Assembly: GCF_040372165.1 (NCBI RefSeq)
Contig: NZ_BAABWG010000004.1
Span: forward strand, 186,001 to 250,000
From: Hydrogenophaga sp040372165
GTDB lineage: Bacteria; Pseudomonadota; Gammaproteobacteria; Burkholderiales; Burkholderiaceae_C
Reading direction: 5' to 3'
Length of the DNA stretch: 64,000 nt
Part shown: positions 17,980-29,218 of the stretch, one piece after another
Numbering within the stretch: the stretch's first letter is position 1
Layout of the letters: each line of letters begins with the position of its first letter
Program-made: the position numbers and the translations under genes
The notes under the pieces: model-generated
Told to the model about the DNA's origin: nothing
The model's input: the letters and a program-made list of their open reading frames with translations, nothing else
Databases searched by the model: none

Positions 17980-18891
17980 GTGTCCACACCTCTTTCCGTC
18001 AAACTGCAATACCTTTTGCCCAAGCAGGCGCTCACGGCACTGGCTGGACGGTTTGCGCGTGCGCAAGCCGGTGCACTGACACAGCTTGCCATCAGCCGGT
18101 TTGTTGAGCGCTACCAGGTGAACATGGCCGAAGCAGCCAACCCTGATCTGGCCAGCTACGCGACCTTCAACGAGTTTTTCACCCGCCCGCTGCGGGCTGA
18201 CGCGCGGCCGCTGGCCGATGCGACATATGTTTGCCCTGTGGACGGCGCCATCAGCCAGTTCGGCCGGATCGACGGAGACCAGATCTTCCAGGCCAAGGGT
18301 CACCGCTACAGCACGCGGGCCCTGGTGGGGGGCGATGCAGCCCTTGCCAGTCAGTTTGACCGCGGGCATTTCGCCACCATTTATCTCAGTCCGCGCGACT
18401 ACCACCGCATCCACATGCCTTGCGAAGGCCGACTGCGCCGCATGATCCATGTGCCGGGCGATCTTTTCTCAGTCAACCCTGCCACGGCAGAGGGCGTGCC
18501 GGGCCTGTTTGCGCGCAATGAGCGTGTGGTGTGTGTTTTTGACATCCCGATGCCCGGCACCGATGAAGTGCGCCCGTTTGTGCTGGTGCTGGTAGGGGCC
18601 ACCATTGTCGGCAGCATGGCCACGGTCTGGCATGGCGTGGTCAATCCACCCCGTCCAGGGAACATTCGGGACTGGAACTATGAAGACAAGTCCCATGTGT
18701 ATGACCGTGGCGAGGAAATGGGCTGCTTTCTTCTGGGCTCCACTGTGGTGATGCTCTGGCCGCAGGACATGATTGAATTCAACCCGGACTGGGCGCCTGC
18801 CCGACCTGTCCGGCTGGGTGAGGCGATGGGGCAAGCCGCGGGTACGTCTGCATGGAGCGACGGAACCGCAACGACCATTCTCACCGCCTGA
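17980..18891 (+). CDS. psd: Phosphatidylserine decarboxylase proenzyme
   Basis: Makes phosphatidylethanolamine from phosphatidylserine at the inner membrane. 303 residues with a GTG start. The self-cleavage motif LGST at 252-255 gives the pyruvoyl group from Ser254. The Asp of the VDGAISQFG segment (Asp88) and the His residues of DYHRIHMP form the expected processing and active-site elements. Length and motifs fit the type I bacterial enzyme. It is followed 66 bases later by purT. Confidence 0.97.
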   Translation: MSTPLSVKLQYLLPKQALTALAGRFARAQAGALTQLAISRFVERYQVNMAEAANPDLASYATFNEFFTRPLRADARPLADATYVCPVDGAISQFGRIDGDQIFQAKGHRYSTRALVGGDAALASQFDRGHFATIYLSPRDYHRIHMPCEGRLRRMIHVPGDLFSVNPATAEGVPGLFARNERVVCVFDIPMPGTDEVRPFVLVLVGATIVGSMATVWHGVVNPPRPGNIRDWNYEDKSHVYDRGEEMGCFLLGSTVVMLWPQDMIEFNPDWAPARPVRLGEAMGQAAGTSAWSDGTATTILTA

Positions 18892-18957
18892 ATGGCGGGA
18901 ACTGATACTCAACAAACGGCAGCGCGAGACACCGCCAGCGCCAAATGAAAGGCTGAC

Positions 18958-20169
18958 ATGACCATCACCCTCGGAACCCCTTTGTCCTCCTCCGGCACAC
19001 GCGTCATGTTGCTCGGCGCAGGTGAGCTGGGCAAGGAGGTGCTGATCGCGCTTCAGCGTTTGGGCGTGGAGACCATTGCGGTGGACCGCTACGAGAATGC
19101 GCCTGGCCAGCAGGTTGCGCACCACGCACGCACCATCGCCATGAGTGACCCGGCGCAACTCAAGGCACTGATCGAGCAGGAGCGCCCCTTGATGGTGGTG
19201 CCGGAGATTGAAGCCATTGCCACACCCATGCTCCAGGAGTTGGAAGCGGCAGGGACAGTCAAGGTCATTCCCACGGCGCGAGCCACGCGACTGACGATGG
19301 ACCGGGAAGGCATTCGCCGTCTGGCCGCCGAAACACTGGGCCTGCCGACCAGTCCATATCATTTCTGCGACTCGCTCGAAGAATTGCAGGCCGCCATCGA
19401 CGGCGAGAAGGGTGTCGGCTATCCCTGTGTCGTCAAGCCAGTGATGAGCAGCTCCGGCAAAGGCCAGAGCAAGATTGATGGTCCTGAAGACGTGAAAAAG
19501 GCCTGGGACTACGCCATGGCCGGTGGCCGCGTGAGCCATGGTCGCGTCATCGTCGAAGGCTTTATCGATTTCGACTACGAAATCACCCAGCTCACTGTCC
19601 GTGCCGTGGGCGCCAACGGGGACATCGAAACGCATTTTTGTGATCCGATCGGTCATGTGCAACAAGGCGGTGACTACGTCGAGAGCTGGCAGCCCATGCC
19701 CATGCACCCGGCTGCGCTGGAAAAGTCGCGCGACATCGCCAAGGCCATCACTTCTGACCTCGGCGGGCAAGGCCTGTTCGGCGTTGAGCTGTTTGTCAAG
19801 GGTGAAGACGTCTGGTTCAGCGAGGTCAGCCCACGCCCGCACGACACCGGTCTGGTCACCCTCTGTACACAGCACCAGAGCGAGTTTGAGCTGCACGCGA
19901 GGGCCATTTTGGGCTTGCCGGTGGATACTTCACTGCGCAACCCCGGCGCCAGTGCTGTGATTTACGGTGGTGTGGAAGCCGAGGGCATTGTGTTCGACGG
20001 GGTTGACGAGGCTTTGCAGGTGCCTGGCACCGACATTCGCCTGTTTGGCAAGCCCGAGAGCTTCACCAAGCGCCGCATGGGCGTGGTGGTGGCCCGCGCA
20101 GACGACACCGACACCGCACGCGCCAATGCCAAGCTGGCTGCATCCAGGGTCAAACCGCGTACAGCCTGA
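18958..20169 (+). CDS. purT: Formate-dependent phosphoribosylglycinamide formyltransferase
   Basis: Third step of purine synthesis using formate and ATP to formylate GAR, independent of tetrahydrofolate. 403 residues with an ATP-grasp fold: N-terminal MLLGAGELGKEV, EIEAIATP, ATP-binding VVKPVMSSSGKGQS, metal site VELFVKGEDVWFSEVSPRPHDTG and C-terminal KPESFTKRRMGV. All match PurT rather than PurK. The start is ATG 18958. Confidence 0.97.
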   Translation: MTITLGTPLSSSGTRVMLLGAGELGKEVLIALQRLGVETIAVDRYENAPGQQVAHHARTIAMSDPAQLKALIEQERPLMVVPEIEAIATPMLQELEAAGTVKVIPTARATRLTMDREGIRRLAAETLGLPTSPYHFCDSLEELQAAIDGEKGVGYPCVVKPVMSSSGKGQSKIDGPEDVKKAWDYAMAGGRVSHGRVIVEGFIDFDYEITQLTVRAVGANGDIETHFCDPIGHVQQGGDYVESWQPMPMHPAALEKSRDIAKAITSDLGGQGLFGVELFVKGEDVWFSEVSPRPHDTGLVTLCTQHQSEFELHARAILGLPVDTSLRNPGASAVIYGGVEAEGIVFDGVDEALQVPGTDIRLFGKPESFTKRRMGVVVARADDTDTARANAKLAASRVKPRTA

Positions 20170-20204
20170 CTCTCGCGAGCAACAGGCAAGCGCCTCTTGC
20201 GGGG

Positions 20205-21410
<1,206 letters not shown>

Positions 21411-21412
21411 GG

Positions 21413-22162
21413 TCAGTCCGCCTCCTGAACGGCAGGCGCTTGTGGCCTTGCGCGATTGGCGTTGGGGGCATCATTGGCCACCACGCCATCGACGAATCGA
21501 ACCAGTCGGCTGGCGTATGCAGCCATGTCCGGCTCGTGCGTCACCATCAGCACGGTGATGCCTTGCTCGACGTTGAGGCGCCAAAGCAGTTCCATGATTT
21601 CCTCGCTGCGCTTGGTATCGAGGTTGCCCGTGGGCTCATCGGCGAGCAGCACTGCAGGTTCCGTGACGATGGCGCGCGCAATGGCGACGCGTTGCTGTTG
21701 ACCGCCGGAAAGTTCCCCGGGTGTGTGATGCTCCCAGCCTTTGAGGCCGACGGCCTCAAGCGCCCCGGCGGCCATCTGCCTGCGTTTGGCGGCAGGCTCG
21801 CCCCGGTAGACCAGGGGCAGTTCCACGTTCTCTTGCGCGGAGGTTCGTGCCAGCAGATTGAATCCCTGGAACACAAAACCGAAGTACCGTCGGCGGACCC
21901 GGGCTCGCTCATCACGCGATAGCGACTCGACATGCACGCCCTGGAACAGGTATTGTCCGGAGGAGGGCGTGTCGAGCAGGCCGAGGGCATTCATGGCCGT
22001 GGATTTGCCCGAGCCGCTGGGCCCCATGATGGCCACGAACTCCCCTTGATGGATGTCCAGGTCGACGCCCTTGAGCGCCTGGAAGGCAGTGGCGCCTTCA
22101 CCATAGACCTTGGTGATGCCACGAAGCTGTATCAGGGGTGTGGCCCCGGGCGGGTTGCTCAT
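21413..22162 (-). CDS. MacB/LolD-type ABC ATPase of the efflux operon
   Basis: 249 residues. Walker A GPSGSGKST, signature LSGGQQQRVAIARA, Walker B VLLADEPTGNLD and a switch His in MVTHEPDM. It belongs to the MacB/LolD/FtsE branch. Its start overlaps the adaptor gene stop by four bases, and it is followed after 2 bases by the permease. It supplies ATP hydrolysis to the pump. Confidence 0.94.
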   Translation of the reverse strand: MSNPPGATPLIQLRGITKVYGEGATAFQALKGVDLDIHQGEFVAIMGPSGSGKSTAMNALGLLDTPSSGQYLFQGVHVESLSRDERARVRRRYFGFVFQGFNLLARTSAQENVELPLVYRGEPAAKRRQMAAGALEAVGLKGWEHHTPGELSGGQQQRVAIARAIVTEPAVLLADEPTGNLDTKRSEEIMELLWRLNVEQGITVLMVTHEPDMAAYASRLVRFVDGVVANDAPNANRARPQAPAVQEAD

Positions 22163-23460
22163 GATCCGTTGCTGCGTTGCTCGGTGATGACGGCCATGCC
22201 CGGCTGCAGTTCGCCACCCGTGATTTCGGTTTTGCGACCATCGCTGATGCCGGTGGTCACCTTGACCTGCTGAGGGGCGCCGTCGCGCAGAACCCAGAGA
22301 GTGCGCTCGCCGGGTGCCTGGGGCTGCTCCCCAGCCGTTTTGTTCGCGCTCCGCCGGGGAGGGCGTGGCATGAGCTTGCTCATGACACTCTCGCTCTCTC
22401 CTGCGGCCTTGTCGTTCACCTGGGAGGGCGCAAACCGCAGCGCGGTATTGGGCACCAGCAACGCATCAGCACGCTCTTTGGCCACAATGGTGGCACTGGC
22501 GGTCATGCCTGGTCGAAGACTCATGTCATCGTTGTTGACGGCCAGTGTCGTGACGTAGGTGACGACGTTGTCGGTAGTGGTAGAGCCGAAAGCGACGCGA
22601 TCGATGGTGGCCGGATACTGGCGCGAGGGGTAGGCGCTGACGGTAAAGGTGGCACGCTGCCCGGTCTTGACGGACCCCACGTCGGCTTCATCGACGTTGA
22701 CATCGAGCTGGAGCTTGGTCAGGTCCTCTGCCACAGTGAGCAAGGTCACGGCTTGCAACGAAGCGGCCACGGCGTTGCCCGGGTCGACTGAGCGCGCCAG
22801 GACGACACCGTCAATGGGAGATTTGATCGAGGCCTTGGACAGATTGGTTTCGTCGGTGGACAAGGCAGCGCGGGCCTTCTCCACCGCAGCCTGGGCGCTG
22901 GCTTCGGCCGCGGTGGCGCGGTCTGCGGCGGCGCGGGCACTGTCGAGTTCGGCTTCGGATGGCACCTTTCCGCCAGATAGCCTGGCCACTTCCTCATAGC
23001 GCGCCAATGTAGCTGCTGCCTCGGTGCGGGTGGCCGTGGCCTGCGCTTGCTGGGCAACGGCCGATGCCAGGGCCGCACGCGAGCTGTTGACTTGGTCTTT
23101 GAGTTTGGCGGTGTCGAGCACCACCAGTACCTGTCCGGCCTTGACCTCGTCATTCACGTCGACGAACACTTGCCGCACCGTGCCAGAGAGCTCGCTGCCG
23201 ATGTTGACGGACCGGGTTGGCTGCAATGTGCCATTGGCCGCAACCGTGAGCGTGATCTTGCCCCGCTGTGCCTCCTGGGTCACATAGGCAGGCGCCGCCT
23301 TGCTTGCGGAGTTGGATCCCCACCAGGCGATACCCAGCGCCAGGAGTGCCAGGACCAGCAGACCGACCCAGAGGGAGCGCCGTTGCCACCAGCGGGGAGG
23401 GTGGTCGTCGCCCAGCAGGCCTTTCAGGTCGTTTGTGGTGGAAGTGTCTTGGGTGGCCAT
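22159..23460 (-). CDS. MacA-type periplasmic adaptor (membrane fusion protein)
   Basis: 433 residues from ATG 23460. An N-terminal TM anchor (about 30-48) precedes a split lipoyl domain (GSELSGTVRQVFVDVNDEV and PIDGVVLARSVDPGNAV) flanking an Ala-rich coiled-coil hairpin (about 110-200). Beta-barrel and membrane-proximal domains follow. It links the inner-membrane ABC permease to the outer-membrane channel. A linker near residues 335-380, carrying basic PRPPRRS residues, is unusual. The substrate is not predictable; MacAB homologues export macrolides, siderophores or lipopeptides. Confidence 0.92.
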   Translation of the reverse strand: MATQDTSTTNDLKGLLGDDHPPRWWQRRSLWVGLLVLALLALGIAWWGSNSASKAAPAYVTQEAQRGKITLTVAANGTLQPTRSVNIGSELSGTVRQVFVDVNDEVKAGQVLVVLDTAKLKDQVNSSRAALASAVAQQAQATATRTEAAATLARYEEVARLSGGKVPSEAELDSARAAADRATAAEASAQAAVEKARAALSTDETNLSKASIKSPIDGVVLARSVDPGNAVAASLQAVTLLTVAEDLTKLQLDVNVDEADVGSVKTGQRATFTVSAYPSRQYPATIDRVAFGSTTTDNVVTYVTTLAVNNDDMSLRPGMTASATIVAKERADALLVPNTALRFAPSQVNDKAAGESESVMSKLMPRPPRRSANKTAGEQPQAPGERTLWVLRDGAPQQVKVTTGISDGRKTEITGGELQPGMAVITEQRSNGS

Positions 23461-23479
23461 GGTGCTGATCAATGAAGCG

Positions 23480-24982
23480 TCACTGAGTTGGGGCTGTGGC
23501 AGGGGTGGTCGGTTCGGTGGGGTCCGGTTGCCATCCACCGCCAAGCGCCTTGTAGAGTTGAATGTGGCTGGTGGCGAGGCTGGCCTTCGCAGTGGCCACA
23601 CTGTCCTGTGCCGAAAGCAGTGTTCTCTGGGTCTCCAGAACAGACTGGAAGTCGAGCAGTCCGCTGGTGTACTGCTGGCGAGCCAGCAGCTCTGCAGAGG
23701 CTGCTGCATCGCTGGACAGCGTCAACCGCTCCAGCCGAAGCCGGTTGCCATCAATCGCCGCCAGTGCGTCTTCCACTTCTTTCAGGGCAACCAGAACCGA
23801 CTGCCGGTAGGCAGCGGCAGCGGAGACCTCGCCAGCGGACGCCACTTCAGCTTGTGCCTTCAGCACGCCGCCGTCCCACAGAGGGGCCGTCAGGCTGGCC
23901 AGCAAGCTGTTGACGATGCTGGCGCCTCCATCAGTGAGGCCGCGCAGCGTATTGGCGCCAAGACCGAGGGAGCCGCTGAGCCGGAAACTGGGGTAACGGG
24001 CAGCCTGCGCCTGGTCGGCACGAGCCGTGGCGGCCAGAACCTGATATTCCGCCGTCCGGATGTCCGGCCGTTGCCGCAGGGTATCGGCAGGAAAGGAAAT
24101 GGTCAGGCTGGCAGAAGGCGCTGGAATGGCCACAGATGGATCGAATGCTGTGTCGAGCGCACCAGGCAACTGTCCTGTGAGGATCGACAGCGCGTGGCGG
24201 GCTTGCGTCAGGCTGGTCTGCAAGGCCGCCACCTGAGCATCGGTCTGTGCCACCGCGGCCTTGGCCTGCTCGCGTTCCAGCGAAGAGGCCAGACCTGCGT
24301 CTGTTCGCCAGGACGTGATCTGCGCTGTTTCGGTCTGGGTGCTCAGGTTGCGTTGTGCAATGCCCAGCCGTTGCTGGAGTGCACGGGCTTCGACATAGGC
24401 GATGGCCACTTCTGCAGCGAGCGAGACCTGCACATCGCCGAGCTGGGCTTCTGCCGCTTTCAGGTCGGCATCCGCTGCTGCGAGACCTTGTGCATTGACG
24501 CCAAAGACATCGGGCTCCCAACTGGCGTCGATGCTGGTGGAAAACCTGTCGGTGCTGGGGGTGTCGCCCGATTTGCTGCGCTGCCCACTCAATGATGCGC
24601 TGACGGAGGGTCCGAGTCCCGCTGACTGGGCCTGGCGCTGTGCGCGAGCCTGTCTGAGGTTGGCCTGGGCGATGGCGACGCTGGTGTTGTGTTTGAGAGC
24701 CTGCTCCACCAGTCGCTTGAGGAGGTCGTCTTCAAAGACTGACCACCACTGAGCGAGGGCGAGGGAGCGGGGTGTGCTCGTGGCACTGGCCTTGTCAGGA
24801 ACTGGCTGGCTCCATGCTGTTGGCACTTCAGCGGTGGTCCAGGCCGTGATGTCGCGGTCAGAGGGGCTGGCACATGCAGCCAGCAGCGAGCAAGCGGCAG
24901 TGGCGACCGCTGTGCGCCAGCGTGTCTGAGCATGTGCAAGGGTGGCTGGCCGCAAGGGCTTGGACGGAAGTTCGTTGGTCAC
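23480..24982 (-). CDS. NodT/OprM-family outer-membrane efflux lipoprotein
   Basis: 500 residues with a GTG start at 24982. A signal peptide ends in the lipobox SLLAAC, lipidated at Cys37. Two OEP repeats follow, with typical QWWSVFEDDLLKRLVEQALKHN, the QANLRQARAQ and SADTLRQRPDIRTAEYQ motifs and long helical stretches. It forms the trimeric outer-membrane channel. First gene of the four-gene pump operon, 19 bases before the adaptor. A longer frame reaching 25240 lacks a plausible signal sequence and is rejected. Confidence 0.92.
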   Translation of the reverse strand: MTNELPSKPLRPATLAHAQTRWRTAVATAACSLLAACASPSDRDITAWTTAEVPTAWSQPVPDKASATSTPRSLALAQWWSVFEDDLLKRLVEQALKHNTSVAIAQANLRQARAQRQAQSAGLGPSVSASLSGQRSKSGDTPSTDRFSTSIDASWEPDVFGVNAQGLAAADADLKAAEAQLGDVQVSLAAEVAIAYVEARALQQRLGIAQRNLSTQTETAQITSWRTDAGLASSLEREQAKAAVAQTDAQVAALQTSLTQARHALSILTGQLPGALDTAFDPSVAIPAPSASLTISFPADTLRQRPDIRTAEYQVLAATARADQAQAARYPSFRLSGSLGLGANTLRGLTDGGASIVNSLLASLTAPLWDGGVLKAQAEVASAGEVSAAAAYRQSVLVALKEVEDALAAIDGNRLRLERLTLSSDAAASAELLARQQYTSGLLDFQSVLETQRTLLSAQDSVATAKASLATSHIQLYKALGGGWQPDPTEPTTPATAPTQ

Positions 24983-25064
24983 GATTCCATTGTGCGCCCC
25001 GACCGGGTGGCTTGGGTTTTCTGGGCGTGAAGCCCCGGTAAAGTTTCTTGTCAGTTGATCTGGG

Positions 25065-26204
25065 TCAAGCCTGCCGGGGCGCTGAATGAGCATCTTGAAC
25101 GGGGGCGTTTTCACCCTCTTGCATCGATTCCTGCCCGGCGATGTGCAAAGTTTGTGTGGGGAAAGCGATCTCGGCGCCATGGCGCTCCACGATGTTTCCG
25201 ATCTTGAGCAGCACATCCTGCTTGACGCGGTGGTACTCAACCCAGTTTCGCGTCTTGGTGAATGCGTAGATCATGATGTCGAGCGAGCTGGCGCCGAAAT
25301 GGTTGAAATTGACGATCAACGTTTGCGTGTTGTCCATGTCCGGGTGGTCGTGGATCATGGATTTGACGTCCTTCACGACTGACTCCACCTGAGCGAAGTC
25401 GTCATAGCGCAGGCCAAGTGTTTCCTTGATACGCCGGTGGCTCATGCGCGACGGGTTCTCCACCACGATGCTGGTGAAGACCGCATTGGGGACGTAGATC
25501 GGGTTCTTGTTGAATGCCCTGATGCGTGTATGTCGCCAGCTGATGTACTCGACCGTGCCTTCGATGCTCTTGTCGGGTGACCGAATCCACTCGCCCACCT
25601 TGAATGGACGGTCCAGATAGATGGTCAGACCGCCAAAGAAGTTGGCCAGCAAGTCCTTGGCTGCCAGGCCGACTGCAATGCCGCCCACGCCACCAAGCGC
25701 CAGCAATGCGCCGATATTGAATCCGAGTGACTGTGCCACGGTGATGACTGCCAGCACCACGATGACAAGCCTCGCCAGCTTGCTCAGCGCGTACACGGTG
25801 GTGACGTCGAAATCACTGCTCTTGGCCTGTCCCTGGGTGATGATGTTGCGAGTCATGTGCCCGGAGAACTTCCAGCCAAACCAGGCAAATGCGATGATCA
25901 GGCCGACGGTGCGCACGGCGCCGACTTCTTCCATGAACTGCGGCTCGGGCCACTGGGCCTGCATGGCGCGCGCCATCCAGCCAGCCGCTATCAGCCAGAT
26001 CACGAGGTGGACCGGTTTGCGTGCGCTTCCCACCAGAGCCTCGTCCCAAACGTTGGGGGACTGATTGGCCCATTTGTCGAGCTGGTTGAAGATCATCCGG
26101 GCCACCTGGCTGACGATCAGTGCCAGGACGAAGATGGTGATGACCATGGCGATCCAGGCTTCGACGCCAAAGGTGTCCGTGATCAGTTGCTTGAGTTGTT
26201 GCAT
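25065..26204 (-). CDS. MscS-family mechanosensitive channel
   Basis: 379 residues from ATG 26204 (MQQLKQLITDTF). Five hydrophobic segments lie in the first 190 residues. The pore-lining TM3 is ALLALGGVGGIAVGLAAKD, rich in Gly and Ala as in MscS, followed by LLANFFGGLTIYLDRPFKVGEWI of the beta domain and a C-terminal alpha/beta region. It probably releases solutes on hypo-osmotic shock. Larger than E. coli MscS (286) by extra N-terminal helices, resembling YnaI-type members. Confidence 0.93.
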   Translation of the reverse strand: MQQLKQLITDTFGVEAWIAMVITIFVLALIVSQVARMIFNQLDKWANQSPNVWDEALVGSARKPVHLVIWLIAAGWMARAMQAQWPEPQFMEEVGAVRTVGLIIAFAWFGWKFSGHMTRNIITQGQAKSSDFDVTTVYALSKLARLVIVVLAVITVAQSLGFNIGALLALGGVGGIAVGLAAKDLLANFFGGLTIYLDRPFKVGEWIRSPDKSIEGTVEYISWRHTRIRAFNKNPIYVPNAVFTSIVVENPSRMSHRRIKETLGLRYDDFAQVESVVKDVKSMIHDHPDMDNTQTLIVNFNHFGASSLDIMIYAFTKTRNWVEYHRVKQDVLLKIGNIVERHGAEIAFPTQTLHIAGQESMQEGENAPVQDAHSAPRQA

Positions 26205-26244
26205 GCCTTGATGGGTTGTGCTGACGTTGTCGGGATGAGGGTGC

Positions 26245-27741
26245 TCACTGGAATGCCACTTCGGCAAAACTGCGCAGCTTGCGGCTGTGCAACTGCTTGC
26301 TGCCGCCTTCGCGCAAGCGCTCGACAGCACGAATGCCGATGCGCAGGTGCTGGTCGACGCGTTCCCGGTAGAAATGGTTGGCCATGCCCGGCAGCTTGAT
26401 CTCGCCGTGCAGTGGTTTGTCACTCACACAGAGCAAGGTGCCATAAGGCACGCGGAAGCGGAACCCGTTGGCGGCAATTGTGGCGCTTTCCATGTCCAGT
26501 GCGACTGCGCGACTTTGGCTGAAGCGGCGCTGAGGTTTGTTGTCCGGCAGCAGTTCCCAGTTGCGGTTGTCAGTGCTGGCCACGGTGCCTGTTCGCATGA
26601 TGCGTTTGACCTGGTGCGGCGCGACGCCGGAAACCTCGGCCACGGCTGCCTCGAGTGCGAGCTGGATCTCTGCCAGCGCAGGAATGGGCACCCACAGCGG
26701 CAGGTCTTCGTCGAGCACGTGATCTTCTCGCACATAGGCATGCGCCAGCACATAGTCGCCCAATTGCTGAGTGGTGCGCAACCCGGCGCAGTGCCCCAGC
26801 ATGAGCCATGCGTGTGGTCTCAGCACGGCGATGTGGTCGGTGATGGTCTTGGCATTGGCCGGGCCCACGCCGATGTTCACGAAGGTGATGCCGGAGCGGT
26901 CCTTGCGCACCAGATGATAGGCAGGCATCTGTGGCAGGCGAGGGAGGGCGGCACCCATGGCATCTTCCTTGGTCGGCGCAATGCCGACGCGCCGGGTCAC
27001 AACGTTCCCCGGCTCGACAAAGGCGACGTACTCACTGTCCGGGTTGGCCATTTCGGCATGGCCAAGTTTGATGAATTCGTCGATGTAGAACTGGTAGTTG
27101 GTGAACAGCACGAAATTCTGGAACCACTCCGGAGCCGTGCCTGTGTAGTGGCGCAGGCGCTGCAGCGAATAGTCCACCCGTGGCGCCGTGAACAAGGCGA
27201 GGGGCTGAGGCTCCCCGGGGTTCGGCTCGAACGTTCCGTTGGCAATGCCGTCGTCCATGACTGTCAGGTCTGGCAGGTCGAAGATATCGCGCATCTGGGC
27301 GCGGCGGACCGCATCCATTTCGCCTTCCACATGATCGTGCTCGGCAAATGAAAAATGAATGGGAATGGGGCTGCTGCTCACGCCGACCTCCAGCTCTCCA
27401 CCGTGGTTGACCAATAGCAGCCTCAGCTGGTCAAGGTAGTAGTCGGCATACAGGTCCGGCCGGGTGAGTGTGGTTTCGAACCGGCCAGGGCCAGACACGA
27501 ACCCGTAGCTCAGGCGGGTCTTCATGCCTTCGTGCTGGCGCATGACGCTGCGAGAGTGGAGGCGAACGAAGGGATAGCAGGCACGGATACGCCTGCCGCT
27601 GAAATCCTCGCCCTCGACAAACCGCTTGAGGGTCTGCCTGAGGAAGTCGATGTGGGCCTTATAGAGGCGCTGGATCTGGGCCAGTGCGGCATCGGCGTCA
27701 GTGAAGAGAGCCGGTGGGGTGAATTCAGGTGTTTCGATCAT
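26245..27741 (-). CDS. amn: AMP nucleosidase
   Basis: Hydrolyses AMP to adenine and ribose 5-phosphate, buffering the adenylate pool. 498 residues, close to the E. coli enzyme (484). An N-terminal AMP_N domain (about 10-180) precedes a phosphorylase-fold domain with FVNIGVGPANAKTITDH, MLGHCAGLR and the nucleoside-binding LDMESATIAANGFRFRVPYG. The start is ATG 27741 (MIETPEF). It is divergent from the MgtC/DUF4010 gene across 141 bases. Confidence 0.96.
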   Translation of the reverse strand: MIETPEFTPPALFTDADAALAQIQRLYKAHIDFLRQTLKRFVEGEDFSGRRIRACYPFVRLHSRSVMRQHEGMKTRLSYGFVSGPGRFETTLTRPDLYADYYLDQLRLLLVNHGGELEVGVSSSPIPIHFSFAEHDHVEGEMDAVRRAQMRDIFDLPDLTVMDDGIANGTFEPNPGEPQPLALFTAPRVDYSLQRLRHYTGTAPEWFQNFVLFTNYQFYIDEFIKLGHAEMANPDSEYVAFVEPGNVVTRRVGIAPTKEDAMGAALPRLPQMPAYHLVRKDRSGITFVNIGVGPANAKTITDHIAVLRPHAWLMLGHCAGLRTTQQLGDYVLAHAYVREDHVLDEDLPLWVPIPALAEIQLALEAAVAEVSGVAPHQVKRIMRTGTVASTDNRNWELLPDNKPQRRFSQSRAVALDMESATIAANGFRFRVPYGTLLCVSDKPLHGEIKLPGMANHFYRERVDQHLRIGIRAVERLREGGSKQLHSRKLRSFAEVAFQ

Positions 27742-27882
27742 GTTGGCATTGTGGCCGCAGTGGCAGTAGTCGGTGTTGAACAAGGTCAAGCGACCGGCCC
27801 GCATTTTCTGCCATGATGCAGAGATTCCCAGTACACCGGTGCCGCCCGAACGGGCGCTGTGCATCAAGCTTAGCCAATTTTC

Positions 27883-29196
27883 ATGTCAGATGTTTTGAAC
27901 TGGATGCCCGACGGGCACAGTCTTGATGTGGCCAATGCCGCGGCTGTGCTGGCCTGCGCGCTCGGTTGCGGTTTGCTGGTCGGCATCGAGCGGGAACGCC
28001 GGAAAGGGCAGGGGCCGTCACGGGCCTTTGCGGGCGTCAGGACATTTGCCCTGACCTGTGTCACGGGGGCTGCTGCGGCCCTGATGCCGGTGGCGGGCCT
28101 GATGATCGTTGGCGCCGCTTTTGTAGCAGGCATGGCGCTGGTGGCCTACTGGCGTGATCGCTCAGACGACCCGGGAGCCACTACGGAGCTGGCGCTGGTC
28201 CTGACCTACATGATCGGCGCGCTCAGTGCCTGGAGCATTCCCCTGGCGGCAGCGCTGGCCGTAGGCATGACAGCATTGCTGGCCGCCCGTCACCGTCTCC
28301 ATGCGCTGGCCAGCCAGTGGCTCAGTGCAGGGGAGGTGCGCGACGGGATCATCCTGGCGGCGCTGGTGCTCATGGCGCTGCCTCTGGTGCCAAATCGGCC
28401 TTTCTGGGGCGACGTACTCAATCCCTACCGAATCGTGCAACTGCTGGCCTTGCTCCTCGCTGTGCAATCGCTGGCCCATTTTTGCCGGCGCCTGCTGCAG
28501 GCCCGCCATGCCGTGATCTTCTCGGCATTCGCTTCTGGCTTTGTCTCCAGTACGGCCACCATTGCCACCCTCGGGCTTTCGGTCCGCCAGGGGCAAGGTG
28601 ATGCCCGGCTGATGGCTGGTGGCGGTTTGATCTCCTGTGTGGCGACACAAGTGCAACTGTTGCTGGTGGCCTCGGCGATGCAACCAGCCTGGCTCAGCGT
28701 GCTTTGGGTGCCCGCCCTTTCATCTGCTGTGGTGGCTGGCTTGCTTGGCTGGTGGATGGTGCGTGGTGCGCAAGCCGACGGATCAGATGCCGTCGTCTCT
28801 TCTCCCCGTATTGAAGGGCTGCCTTCTGCAGGCGACGACCGAATGTTCAGCTTGCGGGGGGCGGCGGCCGTGGCCGGTTTGCTGGCAGGCATGCAGGTGC
28901 TGGTACGGGTCATGGAGCAGTGGCTGGGTTCGTCCGGAGTGCTCGTGGGAACCTTGCTTGGCGCGCTGGTGGATTTGCACTCGACCATGGCCGCTACGTT
29001 TGCTGCTGGTCTGCCTGGCGATGAGGGCTTGACCACAGTGGCCGTGGTGGCCGGTCTGCTCATCCATGCGGGCAGCAAGAGCCTGACGGCCGGCCTGGTC
29101 GGTGGGCGTCGCTATCTGGCCTGGCTGGCGCCCGGTCTTTGGGGGCATACCATTTTGTGCGTCATGGTGCTGGCAGCCATCGTCTGGTGGGTCTGA
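27883..29196 (+). CDS. MgtC/SapB-DUF4010 family membrane protein
   Basis: 437 residues with about 12 transmembrane segments. The N-terminal part matches MgtC/SapB (ALGCGLLVGIERERRKGQG, FAGVRTFALTCVTGA); the rest matches DUF4010. Function of this fused family is not established; MgtC itself is linked to survival under Mg2+ limitation. No Mg2+-sensing leader is obvious. Confidence 0.9.
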   Translation: MSDVLNWMPDGHSLDVANAAAVLACALGCGLLVGIERERRKGQGPSRAFAGVRTFALTCVTGAAAALMPVAGLMIVGAAFVAGMALVAYWRDRSDDPGATTELALVLTYMIGALSAWSIPLAAALAVGMTALLAARHRLHALASQWLSAGEVRDGIILAALVLMALPLVPNRPFWGDVLNPYRIVQLLALLLAVQSLAHFCRRLLQARHAVIFSAFASGFVSSTATIATLGLSVRQGQGDARLMAGGGLISCVATQVQLLLVASAMQPAWLSVLWVPALSSAVVAGLLGWWMVRGAQADGSDAVVSSPRIEGLPSAGDDRMFSLRGAAAVAGLLAGMQVLVRVMEQWLGSSGVLVGTLLGALVDLHSTMAATFAAGLPGDEGLTTVAVVAGLLIHAGSKSLTAGLVGGRRYLAWLAPGLWGHTILCVMVLAAIVWWV

Positions 29197-29218
29197 TCTG
29201 CTGCCGGCGAGACAGCCA